Origin: Bifidobacterium breve
Lineage (GTDB): Bacteria; Actinomycetota; Actinomycetes; Nanopelagicales; Nanopelagicaceae
Length of the DNA stretch: 8,645 bases
Assembly (NCBI GenBank): GCA_945869505.1
Contig: CAMBOZ010000048.1
Location: forward strand, 1-8,645
Direction of reading: 5' to 3'
The notes beneath the pieces were generated by a model. It searched no databases and was not told where the DNA came from. It saw only the letters and a program-made list of their open reading frames with translations. The position numbers were made by a program, and so were the translations under genes. This document shows, in pieces, positions 1-6,911 of the stretch (within the stretch, counting starts at the first letter, position 1; every line of letters starts with the position of its first letter).

Positions 1-1
1 A

Positions 2-400
2 TTAGTCAAGGCGTTTATCAATCTCTTCGGGACCAAATGCCCAGGGTAAAAGTTCCGATAATGGTTTGATACCCGTATCTGTCATTAACTGTAAATTCGA
101 ACCACCATGCTCTTGCAGCAGTTGGCGACAACGTCCGCACGGCATCAGATAGTTCTCTGAGATATCAACGCAGGTAAATGCGACCAGTCGTCCGCCGCCA
201 GAATTAATTAGCGATGAAACGAGGCCGCATTCAGCGCATAAAGTAAGGCCATAACTCGCATTTTCCACGTTGCACCCAGAGATTATTCGACCGTCATCAA
301 CTAGCGCTGCGACGCCCACAGGAAATTTAGAGTATGGCGCATAGGCTTGTTTCATCGCAATCACTGCGTGAGACTTAAGCAAATCCCAATCAACGTGCAT
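2..400 (-). CDS. cdd: Cytidine deaminase (homotetrameric short type)
   Basis: Zinc enzyme that hydrolytically deaminates cytidine and deoxycytidine to uridine and deoxyuridine in cytoplasmic pyrimidine salvage. With the start used here the protein has 132 residues, the usual size for the short bacterial/mycobacterial type. Visible motifs are YAPYSKFPVG near residues 20-29, GCNVENASYG at 42-51, the catalytic LCAEC at 54-58 (zinc ligand Cys55, general base Glu57) and PCGRCRQ at 87-93 (zinc ligands Cys88 and Cys91). The Arg of the common CAER motif is replaced by Cys58, which as I recall is also the case in the mycobacterial enzyme. An in-frame ATG seven codons upstream (419-421) would deepen the overlap with the preceding gene. 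The ATG at 398-400 is preferred because MHVDWDLL matches the mycobacterial N-terminus. It overlaps the 3' end of the BMP-family gene by 11 bp, so translational coupling is likely. The stop is TAA at 2-4, so the gene is complete. Confidence 0.95.
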   Translation of the reverse strand: MHVDWDLLKSHAVIAMKQAYAPYSKFPVGVAALVDDGRIISGCNVENASYGLTLCAECGLVSSLINSGGGRLVAFTCVDISENYLMPCGRCRQLLQEHGGSNLQLMTDTGIKPLSELLPWAFGPEEIDKRLD

Positions 401-1385
401 AAGCTGCCATCGCCGCTGCATTTATAGCCGCAGCTTGCGTCCCTAGAGCCTTTGACTTAAGAACAATTTCAATTCCTTTATCAGAAATTGTGTAGCGACG
501 ACCATATATTCCAGCTTTGGCATCGAGTTCGTCAAATATCGGTCTATCGTTTACGGCAGCACTAATAACATCTGAGACCGCGCTGTCGATACGCTTATTC
601 ACAGAAGCAATTAAGTACTTAGATGTATTTGGAGTAACCGTTAAATACAAATCGGGCTCTGTAAGAATTAGGAAGACATCGCTAGCGTTCTTTTTACGAT
701 TTTTCGCTGTATTTGCTTTCACAATCGCCTCAAATGCATCGTCGGCTGAACCCGAAGTTGCTGTATAAATCACATCAATTCCCATTTTAATTAGGGCGCT
801 GCTGGCAATGTCTAGGTCTGTCGCAGTGTAATTAACAAATGCTCGAACCTTCTTTTTGCTCGCTGTAACGCCCGCCAAAAAGCCATTCTGATAGATGTCG
901 GCAGAAGATGGGGTGGTAATCATCCCGACTTTTCCAGTCTTACTTGCTAAGGCTGCAGTGAATCCTGCCAAGAAAGCACCCTGCACATCAGCAAACACAA
1001 TTGAAGTTACATTTAGTGAAGGGATTGAAGCATCTCCGATGATTGCGAATTGGGTCGCTGGAAATTCAGTAGCGACCTGATCTACCGACTTCTTGTACTC
1101 AGAACCCACGGCGATGATCACTTCGCAACTCTTGCCCACCAAAGTCCGCAGGCGTTTGACTCGATCAGCGGCTGTGCCATCGGTTACGACGCCTTCAAAG
1201 GTAAAAGTTAATTGGGTTTGAGCTTTCTTGACTCCCGCCAAGGTGGCATCGTTAATTGAAAGATCACCAAGTCCGCCAGTGTCGTATGCAATGCAAATTT
1301 TGTTCGCAGCATTGGCCGGTGTGGGTCCAATAACTACTGCGGCAAGTACTAGCGCAATTACTGAGACGCTGGATCGAAATTTCAT
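390..1385 (-). CDS. BMP-family substrate-binding protein, probably for nucleosides
   Basis: Predicted exported ligand-binding protein of the BMP/PnrA family (Bmp domain, PF02608), whose characterised members bind purine or other nucleosides for ABC importers. It has 331 residues. Residues 1-26 form a Sec signal: basic MKFR, a hydrophobic stretch at about 7-20, then an A24-N25-A26 signal peptidase I site. No lipobox Cys is present. The mature protein begins with the family's first strand, followed by YDTGGLGDLSINDA at 34-47, where Gly-rich DTGG and Asn45 sit in the ligand-cleft region. A later IDVIYTATSGSADDA stretch corresponds to the second lobe. The start ATG overlaps the trpS stop (TAATG), and the gene runs 11 bp into cdd. 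Pairing with cytidine deaminase suggests nucleoside uptake and salvage. No permease or ATPase of a nucleoside importer lies in this window. The family call is firm, but the ligand is inferred. Confidence 0.85.
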   Translation of the reverse strand: MKFRSSVSVIALVLAAVVIGPTPANAANKICIAYDTGGLGDLSINDATLAGVKKAQTQLTFTFEGVVTDGTAADRVKRLRTLVGKSCEVIIAVGSEYKKSVDQVATEFPATQFAIIGDASIPSLNVTSIVFADVQGAFLAGFTAALASKTGKVGMITTPSSADIYQNGFLAGVTASKKKVRAFVNYTATDLDIASSALIKMGIDVIYTATSGSADDAFEAIVKANTAKNRKKNASDVFLILTEPDLYLTVTPNTSKYLIASVNKRIDSAVSDVISAAVNDRPIFDELDAKAGIYGRRYTISDKGIEIVLKSKALGTQAAAINAAAMAAYAR

Positions 1386-2380
1386 TAGAGCACCAAACCT
1401 AGATTCTTATAGCTTTGCGCGACGGTTGCACTTGCCACGCTACGCGCTTTATCTGCACCTGTGTGAAGAACCTGAACGAGGTGGCGCTCATCCTCTAAGA
1501 GTTCGAGGGCCCGAGCACGGATCGGTCTTAGGTATTCCACCACTACCTCAGCAACCGCACCTTTGAAATCGCCATAACCTTGGCCGGCAAATTCATTCTC
1601 TAACTCGCTAATTTTCTTACCGGAAAGCGCTGAATGAATTGTAAGTAAGTTACTTATTCCTGGCTTCTCTTTTTCATCGAATTTAACTTCTCGACCCGCA
1701 TCGGTAGTTGCGCTCTTAATCTTCTTGGCGTTCGCTTCTGGAGTATCCATAATCTCAAGTACGCCCGCAACCGAACCAGATGATTTGCTCATCTTATTTG
1801 TCGGCTCTTGCAGGTCATAAATCTTCGCACCAGATTTAAGAATGTATCCTTCAGGAATACGGAAGGTTTCTCCGAAGCGAGTGTTAAAGCGAGTTGCTAA
1901 ATCTCTAGTCAATTCAATATGTTGTCTTTGATCTTCGCCGACTGGCACATAATGTGCTTGATACAAGAGAATATCGGCAGCTTGCAACATCGGGTAAGTA
2001 AACAAACCGACTCGGGCCGAATCTGCACCACCCTTGGCAGATTTATCTTTAAATTGCGTCATCCGGTTTGCTTCGCCAAAGCCAGCGATACATTCCATAA
2101 TCCAACCGAGTTGGTTATGTTCGGCGACGTGTGACTGAACAAATAAAGTTGATTTCTCTGGTGAGATTCCGAGAGCAATTAACTGTGCCGCAGATGTCAA
2201 AATTCTCTTACGTAATAGTGCAGGATCAATTTCTCCTGTAAGCGCATGTAAATCTACGATGCAATAGAAAGCGTCATTTCCTTCTTGAAGCTCCACCCAC
2301 TGCTTGAGCGCACCCAGGTAATTTCCCAGGTGGAATGAGTCGCTCGTCGGCTGAATGCCAGAAAGGATGCGCTTGGCCAT
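1385..2380 (-). CDS. trpS: Tryptophanyl-tRNA synthetase
   Basis: Class Ic aminoacyl-tRNA synthetase that charges tRNA-Trp with tryptophan using ATP in the cytoplasm. The 331-residue length is typical of bacterial TrpRS. Residues 8-24 hold the GIQPT opening and the HIGH-equivalent SFHLGNYLGA (H17-L18-G19-N20). MLQAADILLY at 131-140 and GEDQ at 148-151 form the tryptophan and ATP pocket. The KMSKS loop is exact at 196-200. The start is ATG at 2378-2380, 22 bp after the upstream membrane-protein gene. Only a weak GAGA-like ribosome site precedes it, so read-through from that gene is likely. The gap is too short for a T-box or attenuator. Downstream, the stop shares one base with the next start codon. 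Confidence 0.97.
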   Translation of the reverse strand: MAKRILSGIQPTSDSFHLGNYLGALKQWVELQEGNDAFYCIVDLHALTGEIDPALLRKRILTSAAQLIALGISPEKSTLFVQSHVAEHNQLGWIMECIAGFGEANRMTQFKDKSAKGGADSARVGLFTYPMLQAADILLYQAHYVPVGEDQRQHIELTRDLATRFNTRFGETFRIPEGYILKSGAKIYDLQEPTNKMSKSSGSVAGVLEIMDTPEANAKKIKSATTDAGREVKFDEKEKPGISNLLTIHSALSGKKISELENEFAGQGYGDFKGAVAEVVVEYLRPIRARALELLEDERHLVQVLHTGADKARSVASATVAQSYKNLGLVL

Positions 2381-2402
2381 GTTGTTATTCTCGCACGGAT
2401 CG

Positions 2403-3695
2403 CTAACTACGCGATATCAGTAACTGCCCTGCGCGCTTACCTTCCATAGTTAAAACGGTGATACGAATACCGTTAATGCCAACCACATCATGCGCCACAG
2501 GGATTCGCCCTAAAAAGTGCATTACAAATCCGCCGGCTGTTTCATATGGACCATCCGGAATATCAATGCCTGTTTGATCCCGCAGATCATCTAGTGAAAT
2601 CAGCCCATCTACTTCAAAATCACCAGTTCTGGCCTGTTGAGAGACTTCTTCATCATCAGTGTCATATTCATCCTTGATATCGCCGATTAGGCATTCCACT
2701 AAATCTTCCAAGGTCACAATGCCATCAGTGCCACCATATTCATCGAGAACAATGGCTAAGTGCTGACGTTGATTGCGCATCTCAGTGAGGGCAGGAAGTA
2801 CACCCTTTGTGCCAGGCAGAAACATTATGTTGCGAACTAGCTCTTGAATCTTTCCGCCAGCGCTTACTAGCGATGTATCCAATAAATCGCGAACGTGAAT
2901 AAAACCAATTACTTCATCGGTTGAACCGCGGACTACTGGGTATCGAGAGTGTGCGCGATCGACGGCGAGCGCGATTGCCTTACCGACTGTAAGTGAAGCA
3001 TCCATAAAATCAACTTCAGTACGCGGCACCATCACTTCGTGAACCTGGCGCTCTGAAGCATTAAAGACTTCTTCTACGATATCGCGCTCTTCTGCGGTAA
3101 GTGCAGCATGGCCGCTTACTAGATCAAGTAACTCTTCTTCTGACATTTGGCTACGTTGTTCTTTGGGATCAACTCCGAATGCACGTACGACAATATCTGT
3201 CGATCGAGATAGCAGCCAAATAACTGGACGGAAAAACTTGGCGGTAAAATCAATTGCTCCCGAACTCCAAAGGGCAATTTCTTCCGTGCGAAATAGCGCT
3301 AAACGTTTCGGCACAAGCTCACCAAATACAAGTGAGAAGTAAGCAATAACAAGAGTTACGCCAACTAGCGAGGTTACATTTGCAACAGATTCCGATAAAC
3401 CTAAATCAACGAGTTGCGGAATAACGTAAACACCAAGTTTTTCAGCACCTAGGGCAGCCGATAAGAATCCGCATACCGTTACACCGACCTGCGCTGCTGC
3501 TAAGAAGCGATTTGGATTACTCGCCAGCTTTGCAACTTTTGCGCCACGTTTACCTCTAGATGAGAGTTGACGAATCTGACTTTCACGAAGCGAAATAAGT
3601 GCGATTTCGGCTGCAACAAAGAGGGAGCCGAGCAAGATAAGGCCCGCTACTGTGGCTAGATCGCCCAGCAACGAACCAATCGGGTATGGGTCCAT
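2403..3695 (-). CDS. CNNM/CorC-family membrane protein (DUF21, CBS pair, CorC_HlyC domain)
   Basis: Integral membrane protein of the CNNM/CorB-CorC family, often annotated hemolysin C-like; characterised relatives act in magnesium or other divalent-cation homeostasis. It has 430 residues, normal for the full-length form. The N-terminal DUF21 domain (about 10-175) has hydrophobic segments near 11-35, 66-90 and 103-127, the AAEIALISLRESQ signature at 28-40 and the FGELVPKR motif at 124-131. Two CBS repeats follow: the first opens with MVPRTEVDFMD at 222-232, and the second spans roughly 285-340 with DEYGGTDGIVTLEDL at 318-332. An acidic linker (about 342-350) leads to the CorC_HlyC domain, about 355-428. 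It heads a four-gene minus-strand unit with trpS, the BMP protein and cdd. No convincing Shine-Dalgarno precedes the ATG. The role in magnesium transport is inferred from the family. Confidence 0.92.
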   Translation of the reverse strand: MDPYPIGSLLGDLATVAGLILLGSLFVAAEIALISLRESQIRQLSSRGKRGAKVAKLASNPNRFLAAAQVGVTVCGFLSAALGAEKLGVYVIPQLVDLGLSESVANVTSLVGVTLVIAYFSLVFGELVPKRLALFRTEEIALWSSGAIDFTAKFFRPVIWLLSRSTDIVVRAFGVDPKEQRSQMSEEELLDLVSGHAALTAEERDIVEEVFNASERQVHEVMVPRTEVDFMDASLTVGKAIALAVDRAHSRYPVVRGSTDEVIGFIHVRDLLDTSLVSAGGKIQELVRNIMFLPGTKGVLPALTEMRNQRQHLAIVLDEYGGTDGIVTLEDLVECLIGDIKDEYDTDDEEVSQQARTGDFEVDGLISLDDLRDQTGIDIPDGPYETAGGFVMHFLGRIPVAHDVVGINGIRITVLTMEGKRAGQLLISRS

Positions 3696-3705
3696 AAGGT
3701 TGCCA

Positions 3706-3711
3706 ATTCTA
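3706..3711 (-). promoter_or_regulatory. Possible -10 element for the CNNM-trpS-BMP-cdd unit
   Basis: The minus strand reads TAGAAT here, fitting the actinobacterial TANNNT pattern. Its last T lies 10 nt before the ATG at 3695. A start site at the usual distance would leave only about 4 nt of leader, which agrees with the lack of a Shine-Dalgarno and suggests a near-leaderless transcript. No -35 hexamer of quality is visible at 16-18 bp spacing, so this is a weak call. Confidence 0.25.
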
Positions 3712-3744
3712 CTTCTTCTACGCTTTATCCCGAGCCCTGATTGG

Positions 3745-3821
3745 CCAGCGAGCGTGGTTTAGCCTGATTCCCCGCTCTGGAGTCTTTGCATTATCCTTAG
3801 CCAGCCTAGCCACCCGGCTAG
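3745..3821. repeat. Two inverted repeats in the divergent intergenic region
   Basis: The first inverted repeat pairs CCAG (3745-3748) with CTGG (3777-3780) and AGCG (3751-3754) with CGCT (3773-3776), leaving a 2-nt bulge and an 18-nt loop. The second is perfect: CTAGCC (3806-3811) and GGCTAG (3816-3821) around an ACCC loop. A direct repeat TAGCCA at 3798-3803 and 3807-3812 overlaps the second. They lie between the divergent CNNM and ATPase genes, so they could be operators or part of a structured 5' leader of the ATPase mRNA. The sequence alone does not separate these options. Confidence 0.5.
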
Positions 3822-3823
3822 CA

Positions 3824-3869
3824 CCTTCATCCTCGGACCGTCGGGCACGTACCTGCCCGGAGAAGGAAG
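3824..3869 (+). promoter_or_regulatory. Structured leader next to the ribosome site of the sugar ATPase; candidate msiK RNA motif
   Basis: A perfect 6-bp hairpin, CGGGCA (3842-3847) with TGCCCG (3854-3859) and a 6-nt loop, ends 1 nt before the purine-rich ribosome site AGAAGGAAG (3861-3869). Upstream, CCTTC (3824-3828) is exactly complementary to GAAGG (3862-3866), so pairing would enclose the hairpin and hide the ribosome site. TCCT (3830-3833) offers an alternative pairing with AGGA (3864-3867). An actinobacterial cis-regulatory RNA called the msiK motif has been described upstream of msiK-type ATPase genes near the Shine-Dalgarno. Position and gene context fit, but I could not compare this element with its consensus. 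Confidence 0.5.
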
Positions 3870-3877
3870 TATCAGTC

Positions 3878-4960
3878 ATGGCATCAGTTGTATTCGAAGG
3901 CGCTACACGTATCTATCCAGGCACAACTAAACCTGCAGTGGATAAGTTAAATCTAACCGTAAATGATGGCGAGTTCTTAGTTCTTGTTGGTCCATCAGGT
4001 TGCGGTAAATCAACATCACTTCGTATGTTGGCAGGTCTTGAAGAAGTTGACGAAGGTCGAATTCTTATCGGGGACCGCGACGTAACAAACGTTGCGCCAA
4101 AAGACCGCGATATCGCAATGGTCTTCCAGTCATATGCGCTTTACCCACACATGACCGTCGCAGAAAATATGGGCTTCGCGTTAAAAATTGCCGGAGTTGC
4201 AAAAGAAGAACGCGATAAGCGCGTTAATGAAGCAGCGAAGTTACTTGACCTTGAACCATACCTAGAGCGCAAGCCAAAAGCCCTTTCCGGTGGACAGCGT
4301 CAGCGCGTTGCAATGGGCCGTGCAATTGTTCGCGAGCCACAAGTTTTCCTTATGGATGAACCTCTTTCAAACCTTGATGCGAAGTTGCGCGTTGCAACTC
4401 GTACACAGATCGCTGCGCTACAGCGTCGCCTAGGAATCACAACTGTTTATGTAACACACGATCAGGTTGAAGCTATGACAATGGGTGATCGCGTTGCCGT
4501 GCTAAAGGATGGCCTGCTTCAGCAAGTGGATACACCACGCAATCTCTACGACACTCCTGCAAATGCTTTCGTTGCTGGCTTTATCGGATCCCCTGCAATG
4601 AACTTGCTTTCAGCTCCAGTCAGTGGTGGAAAAGCAATTCTTGGTGATCTCGCAATCGATGTTCCAGGATCTGCTGGTCAAACAGTCACTGTTGGTATCC
4701 GTCCAGAAGGTTTCGCACCTGCGGCAAGCGGATTTAAGGTTGTAGTAGAAGTAGTTGAAGAACTCGGTGCAGATGCATTTGTTTACGGCCGACCTGCTGA
4801 TGCTTCAGTTAAATTCGCACAAGCCGGTGATGAAGGCGCGCAAGTAATTGTTCGTTGGGATCCAAAAAATCCACCTAAGCCAGGTGAAACGATAACTGTT
4901 GCTGCTGTGGCAAATTCTGTTCATCTCTTTAACTCTTCAACTGGAGAGCGCTTAAAGTAA
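3878..4960 (+). CDS. msiK: Sugar ABC transporter ATPase, MsiK/UgpC/MalK type
   Basis: Cytoplasmic nucleotide-binding subunit of carbohydrate ABC importers (CUT1-type), which hydrolyses ATP to drive uptake. The 360-residue protein shows Walker [10 protein letters not shown] at 38-46, the Q-loop at Gln84 ([10 protein letters not shown]), the signature LSGGQ at 136-140, Walker B VFLMDEP at 156-162, the D-loop SNLD at 164-167 and the switch His194 in YVTHDQ. A C-terminal OB/TOBE regulatory domain from about 235 includes VGIRPE at 272-277, as in MalK and UgpC. ATG at 3878 sits 8 nt after a strong AGAAGGAAG ribosome site. The gene stands alone, divergent from the CNNM unit and with no permease or binding protein beside it, as is usual for shared MsiK/MsmX-type ATPases that serve several sugar importers. 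The symbol reflects family and context; a UgpC assignment with one dedicated importer cannot be excluded. Confidence 0.9.
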   Translation: MASVVFEGATRIYPGTTKPAVDKLNLTVNDGEFLVLVGPSGCGKSTSLRMLAGLEEVDEGRILIGDRDVTNVAPKDRDIAMVFQSYALYPHMTVAENMGFALKIAGVAKEERDKRVNEAAKLLDLEPYLERKPKALSGGQRQRVAMGRAIVREPQVFLMDEPLSNLDAKLRVATRTQIAALQRRLGITTVYVTHDQVEAMTMGDRVAVLKDGLLQQVDTPRNLYDTPANAFVAGFIGSPAMNLLSAPVSGGKAILGDLAIDVPGSAGQTVTVGIRPEGFAPAASGFKVVVEVVEELGADAFVYGRPADASVKFAQAGDEGAQVIVRWDPKNPPKPGETITVAAVANSVHLFNSSTGERLK

Positions 4961-4963
4961 TAG

Positions 4964-4990
4964 TTAAGAGAAATCAAGGCTTCCTCTTAA
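4964..4990. repeat. Inverted repeat at the convergent gene junction, weak terminator candidate
   Basis: TTAAGAG (4964-4970) and CTCTTAA (4984-4990) form a perfect 7-bp inverted repeat with a 13-nt loop, starting 4 bp after the ATPase stop codon and overlapping the last codons of the S51-like gene. The stem is A+T-rich and no clear U-tract follows on either strand, so it is not a typical intrinsic terminator. The converging genes are only 3 bp apart, and no better terminator is visible. Confidence 0.25.
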
Positions 4991-5650
4991 TACATGCACT
5001 TTCCCTGGTCCATATTTGCGCCAAGCATCTGTTAATACCAAGGCAGTGTCTTCATCTATGCCAATCAGTGTGGCATCTGCATCCTGGCGAATTATCGCTG
5101 CGCTAACTCGATCAGGAAGCCATCCTAAAAATTTATCGTAATGCGGGATCACTTCGATATCGGGTAATAAGTTAAGTCCTTCGCTGATATGTGATCGGCG
5201 AATACCAATTATTTTTCCACCGAAGGCCATTGCGCCAGCTGAGCATCCCGCAAGTGAAGCGCCAGAATTCCAGGCCGAGACAATTGCTGACCACAACGGA
5301 GTATCGCGAAATATGTCTGCTAAATGAACTGGATCTCCCCCAGAAAAATAAATTAAGCCAGCGTCTTTAACGTCTGCTATCCATTGCGGATTATGCGCAT
5401 CTTCACGAGTGAGAACTGGCAGATACTTAACTTCGCAGCCGATTCGCCTTCCTTGATCTGCTCCACGAGATTTCCAAAAATCTAATCGATCAACGCCTTC
5501 TTTACCGGCGGCTGTCGGTATTTGGATAAATGTATTGGTCTTTCCTCTAGAAATACCTAAGCGCAAGAGCTCACTTTCGAGCACTTGCGCTTGCGGTAGA
5601 TATTCACCAGAACCAACAAGGGCAATCGCACCAGGCTGGTTATCGAGCAT
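4964..5650 (-). CDS. Peptidase S51 / cyanophycinase-like class I GATase-fold protein
   Basis: Predicted cytoplasmic serine-nucleophile hydrolase of the S51 superfamily (PF03575), which contains dipeptidase E and cyanophycinase; its substrate is unknown. It has 228 residues, close to PepE size. Visible landmarks are the N-terminal strand and turn ALVGSGEYLP at 10-19, IYFSGGDPVHL at 100-110, the nucleophile elbow AGCSAGAM at 134-141 (Ser137), a candidate catalytic His170 in VIPHYDKF, and the cyanophycinase-like GIDEDTALV at 197-205. No signal peptide or membrane segment is visible. Its ATG lies 2 bp after the icd stop, implying co-transcription and coupled translation with the TCA genes. Cyanophycin degradation would need a cyanophycin source, which nothing here indicates, so a peptidase or amidase role is only inferred. 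Confidence 0.82.
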   Translation of the reverse strand: MLDNQPGAIALVGSGEYLPQAQVLESELLRLGISRGKTNTFIQIPTAAGKEGVDRLDFWKSRGADQGRRIGCEVKYLPVLTREDAHNPQWIADVKDAGLIYFSGGDPVHLADIFRDTPLWSAIVSAWNSGASLAGCSAGAMAFGGKIIGIRRSHISEGLNLLPDIEVIPHYDKFLGWLPDRVSAAIIRQDADATLIGIDEDTALVLTDAWRKYGPGKVHVLRGSLDFS

Positions 5651-5652
5651 GC

Positions 5653-6867
5653 TTATGCCATTGCAACTTTCAGATTTTCATCGATTGAGTTAAGGAACTC
5701 TTGCGTAGTTTGGTATGGCGCGGTCTTTGAGATCAGAAGAGACAAATCCTTTGTCATCTTTCCTTGCTCAACGGTTTCGATACATACGCGCTCAAGAGTG
5801 GAACAGAAGTTGGCTAATTCCGCGTTGTTATCCAACTTTGCGCGGTGTGCCAGGCCTTGAGTCCAAGCAAAGATTGATGCAATTGGATTAGTAGAAGTTG
5901 CTTTACCAGCTTGGTGATCGCGGTAATGGCGAGTAACTGTTCCGTGAGCAGCCTCTGATTCACAGATTGTTCCATCTGGAGTCATTAGTACTGATGTCAT
6001 TAAACCAAGTGAGCCATAACCTTGCGCGACGGTATCTGATTGCACATCTCCGTCGTAGTTCTTACAGGCCCAAACGTATCCACCTTCCATACGAAGTGAC
6101 ATAGCAACCATGTCATCGATTAGGCGGTGCTCATACCAAACTCCAGCAGCTTCAAACTTCGATCTAAATTCTGCTTGGTAGATTTCTTCAAAGATATCTT
6201 TGAAGCGACCGTCGTAGGCCTTAAGAATTGTGTTCTTAGTCGAGAGATAAACCGGGTATTTACGAAGTAGTCCGTAGTTAAGTGATGCGCGCGCAAAGTC
6301 GCGAATTGAGTCATCAACGTTATACATAGCCATAGCAACACCGGATGATTCAAAGTTGAAAACCTCAGTATTGATTGGGGTAGATCCATCTTCGGGAACA
6401 AATGAGATTGTTAACTTGCCTGGACCAGGGACTTTAAAATCGGTAGCACGGTATTGATCACCGAAAGCATGGCGACCGATAACGATTGGCTTGGTCCAGT
6501 GCGGGACTAAACGGGGAACGTTAGAAATAATGATTGGTTCACGGAAGATAACGCCACCTAAAATATTGCGGATTGTTCCGTTAGGAGATTTCCACATCTT
6601 CTTTAGACCAAATTCTTCAACGCGAGCTTCATCTGGTGTGATTGTTGCGCATTTGATGCCGACTCCGTGTTTTTGGATAGCGTGCGCAGAATCAATAGTT
6701 ACTTGATCATTTGTTGCATCACGATGTTCCATACCCAAGTCGTAGTATTCAAGGTTCACATCTAGGTAAGGAAGGATCAAAGAATCCTTGATGAACTGCC
6801 ACATAATGCGGGTCATCTCATCGCCATCTAGCTCAACAACGGTTCCTGTTACCTTGATTTTGCTCAT
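5653..6867 (-). CDS. icd: NADP-dependent isocitrate dehydrogenase (IDH1-like homodimeric type)
   Basis: Oxidatively decarboxylates isocitrate to 2-oxoglutarate with NADP+ in the TCA cycle, using Mg2+ or Mn2+. The 404-residue protein belongs to the eukaryote-like dimeric subfamily, not the E. coli type. It aligns with human IDH1 almost without register change: TITP with Thr75 and Thr77, KSPNGT with Ser94 and Asn96, Arg100, Arg109, and [12 protein letters not shown] with Arg132. The metal-binding acidic cluster lies in NYDGDVQSD at 270-278. HGTVTRH at 309-315 includes Arg314 and His315, which contact the NADP 2'-phosphate, supporting NADP over NAD. A strong purine-rich ribosome site (AAGGGAAG on the minus strand, plus-strand positions 6873-6880) precedes the ATG. 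The gene is 44 bp downstream of mdh and 2 bp upstream of the S51-like gene, in one minus-strand unit. Confidence 0.96.
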   Translation of the reverse strand: MSKIKVTGTVVELDGDEMTRIMWQFIKDSLILPYLDVNLEYYDLGMEHRDATNDQVTIDSAHAIQKHGVGIKCATITPDEARVEEFGLKKMWKSPNGTIRNILGGVIFREPIIISNVPRLVPHWTKPIVIGRHAFGDQYRATDFKVPGPGKLTISFVPEDGSTPINTEVFNFESSGVAMAMYNVDDSIRDFARASLNYGLLRKYPVYLSTKNTILKAYDGRFKDIFEEIYQAEFRSKFEAAGVWYEHRLIDDMVAMSLRMEGGYVWACKNYDGDVQSDTVAQGYGSLGLMTSVLMTPDGTICESEAAHGTVTRHYRDHQAGKATSTNPIASIFAWTQGLAHRAKLDNNAELANFCSTLERVCIETVEQGKMTKDLSLLISKTAPYQTTQEFLNSIDENLKVAMA

Positions 6868-6911
6868 ATCTTCTTCCCTTGGGCCCTTTGTCTCGTTACT
6901 TGCTTTCGTTA

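Noticed and set aside
419..421. Upstream ATG as the start of cdd
   Set aside because: It would extend the overlap with the BMP gene to 32 bp and add seven residues not expected in the family. The ATG at 398-400 gives the typical N-terminus.
517..1080. Two short plus-strand open frames within the BMP-family gene
   Set aside because: Both are antisense to a recognised coding sequence and have no motif or initiation signal.
1228..1566. Open plus-strand frame antisense to the trpS/BMP junction
   Set aside because: It lies opposite two well-supported genes, has no recognisable domain or ribosome site, and reads as a low-complexity shadow.
2381..2402. T-box or attenuator controlling trpS
   Set aside because: Only 22 bp separate trpS from the preceding gene, and no stem or terminator is seen there.
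3741..3797. Plus-strand promoter for the ATPase (TTGGCC with TAGCCT, or TATCCT)
   Set aside because: TTGGCC and TAGCCT are only 13 bp apart, and TATCCT (3792-3797) has no -35 at the right distance. No combination is convincing.
6120..6401. Minus-strand open frame inside icd in another frame
   Set aside because: It is entirely within the isocitrate dehydrogenase gene, whose motifs are intact in the main frame.
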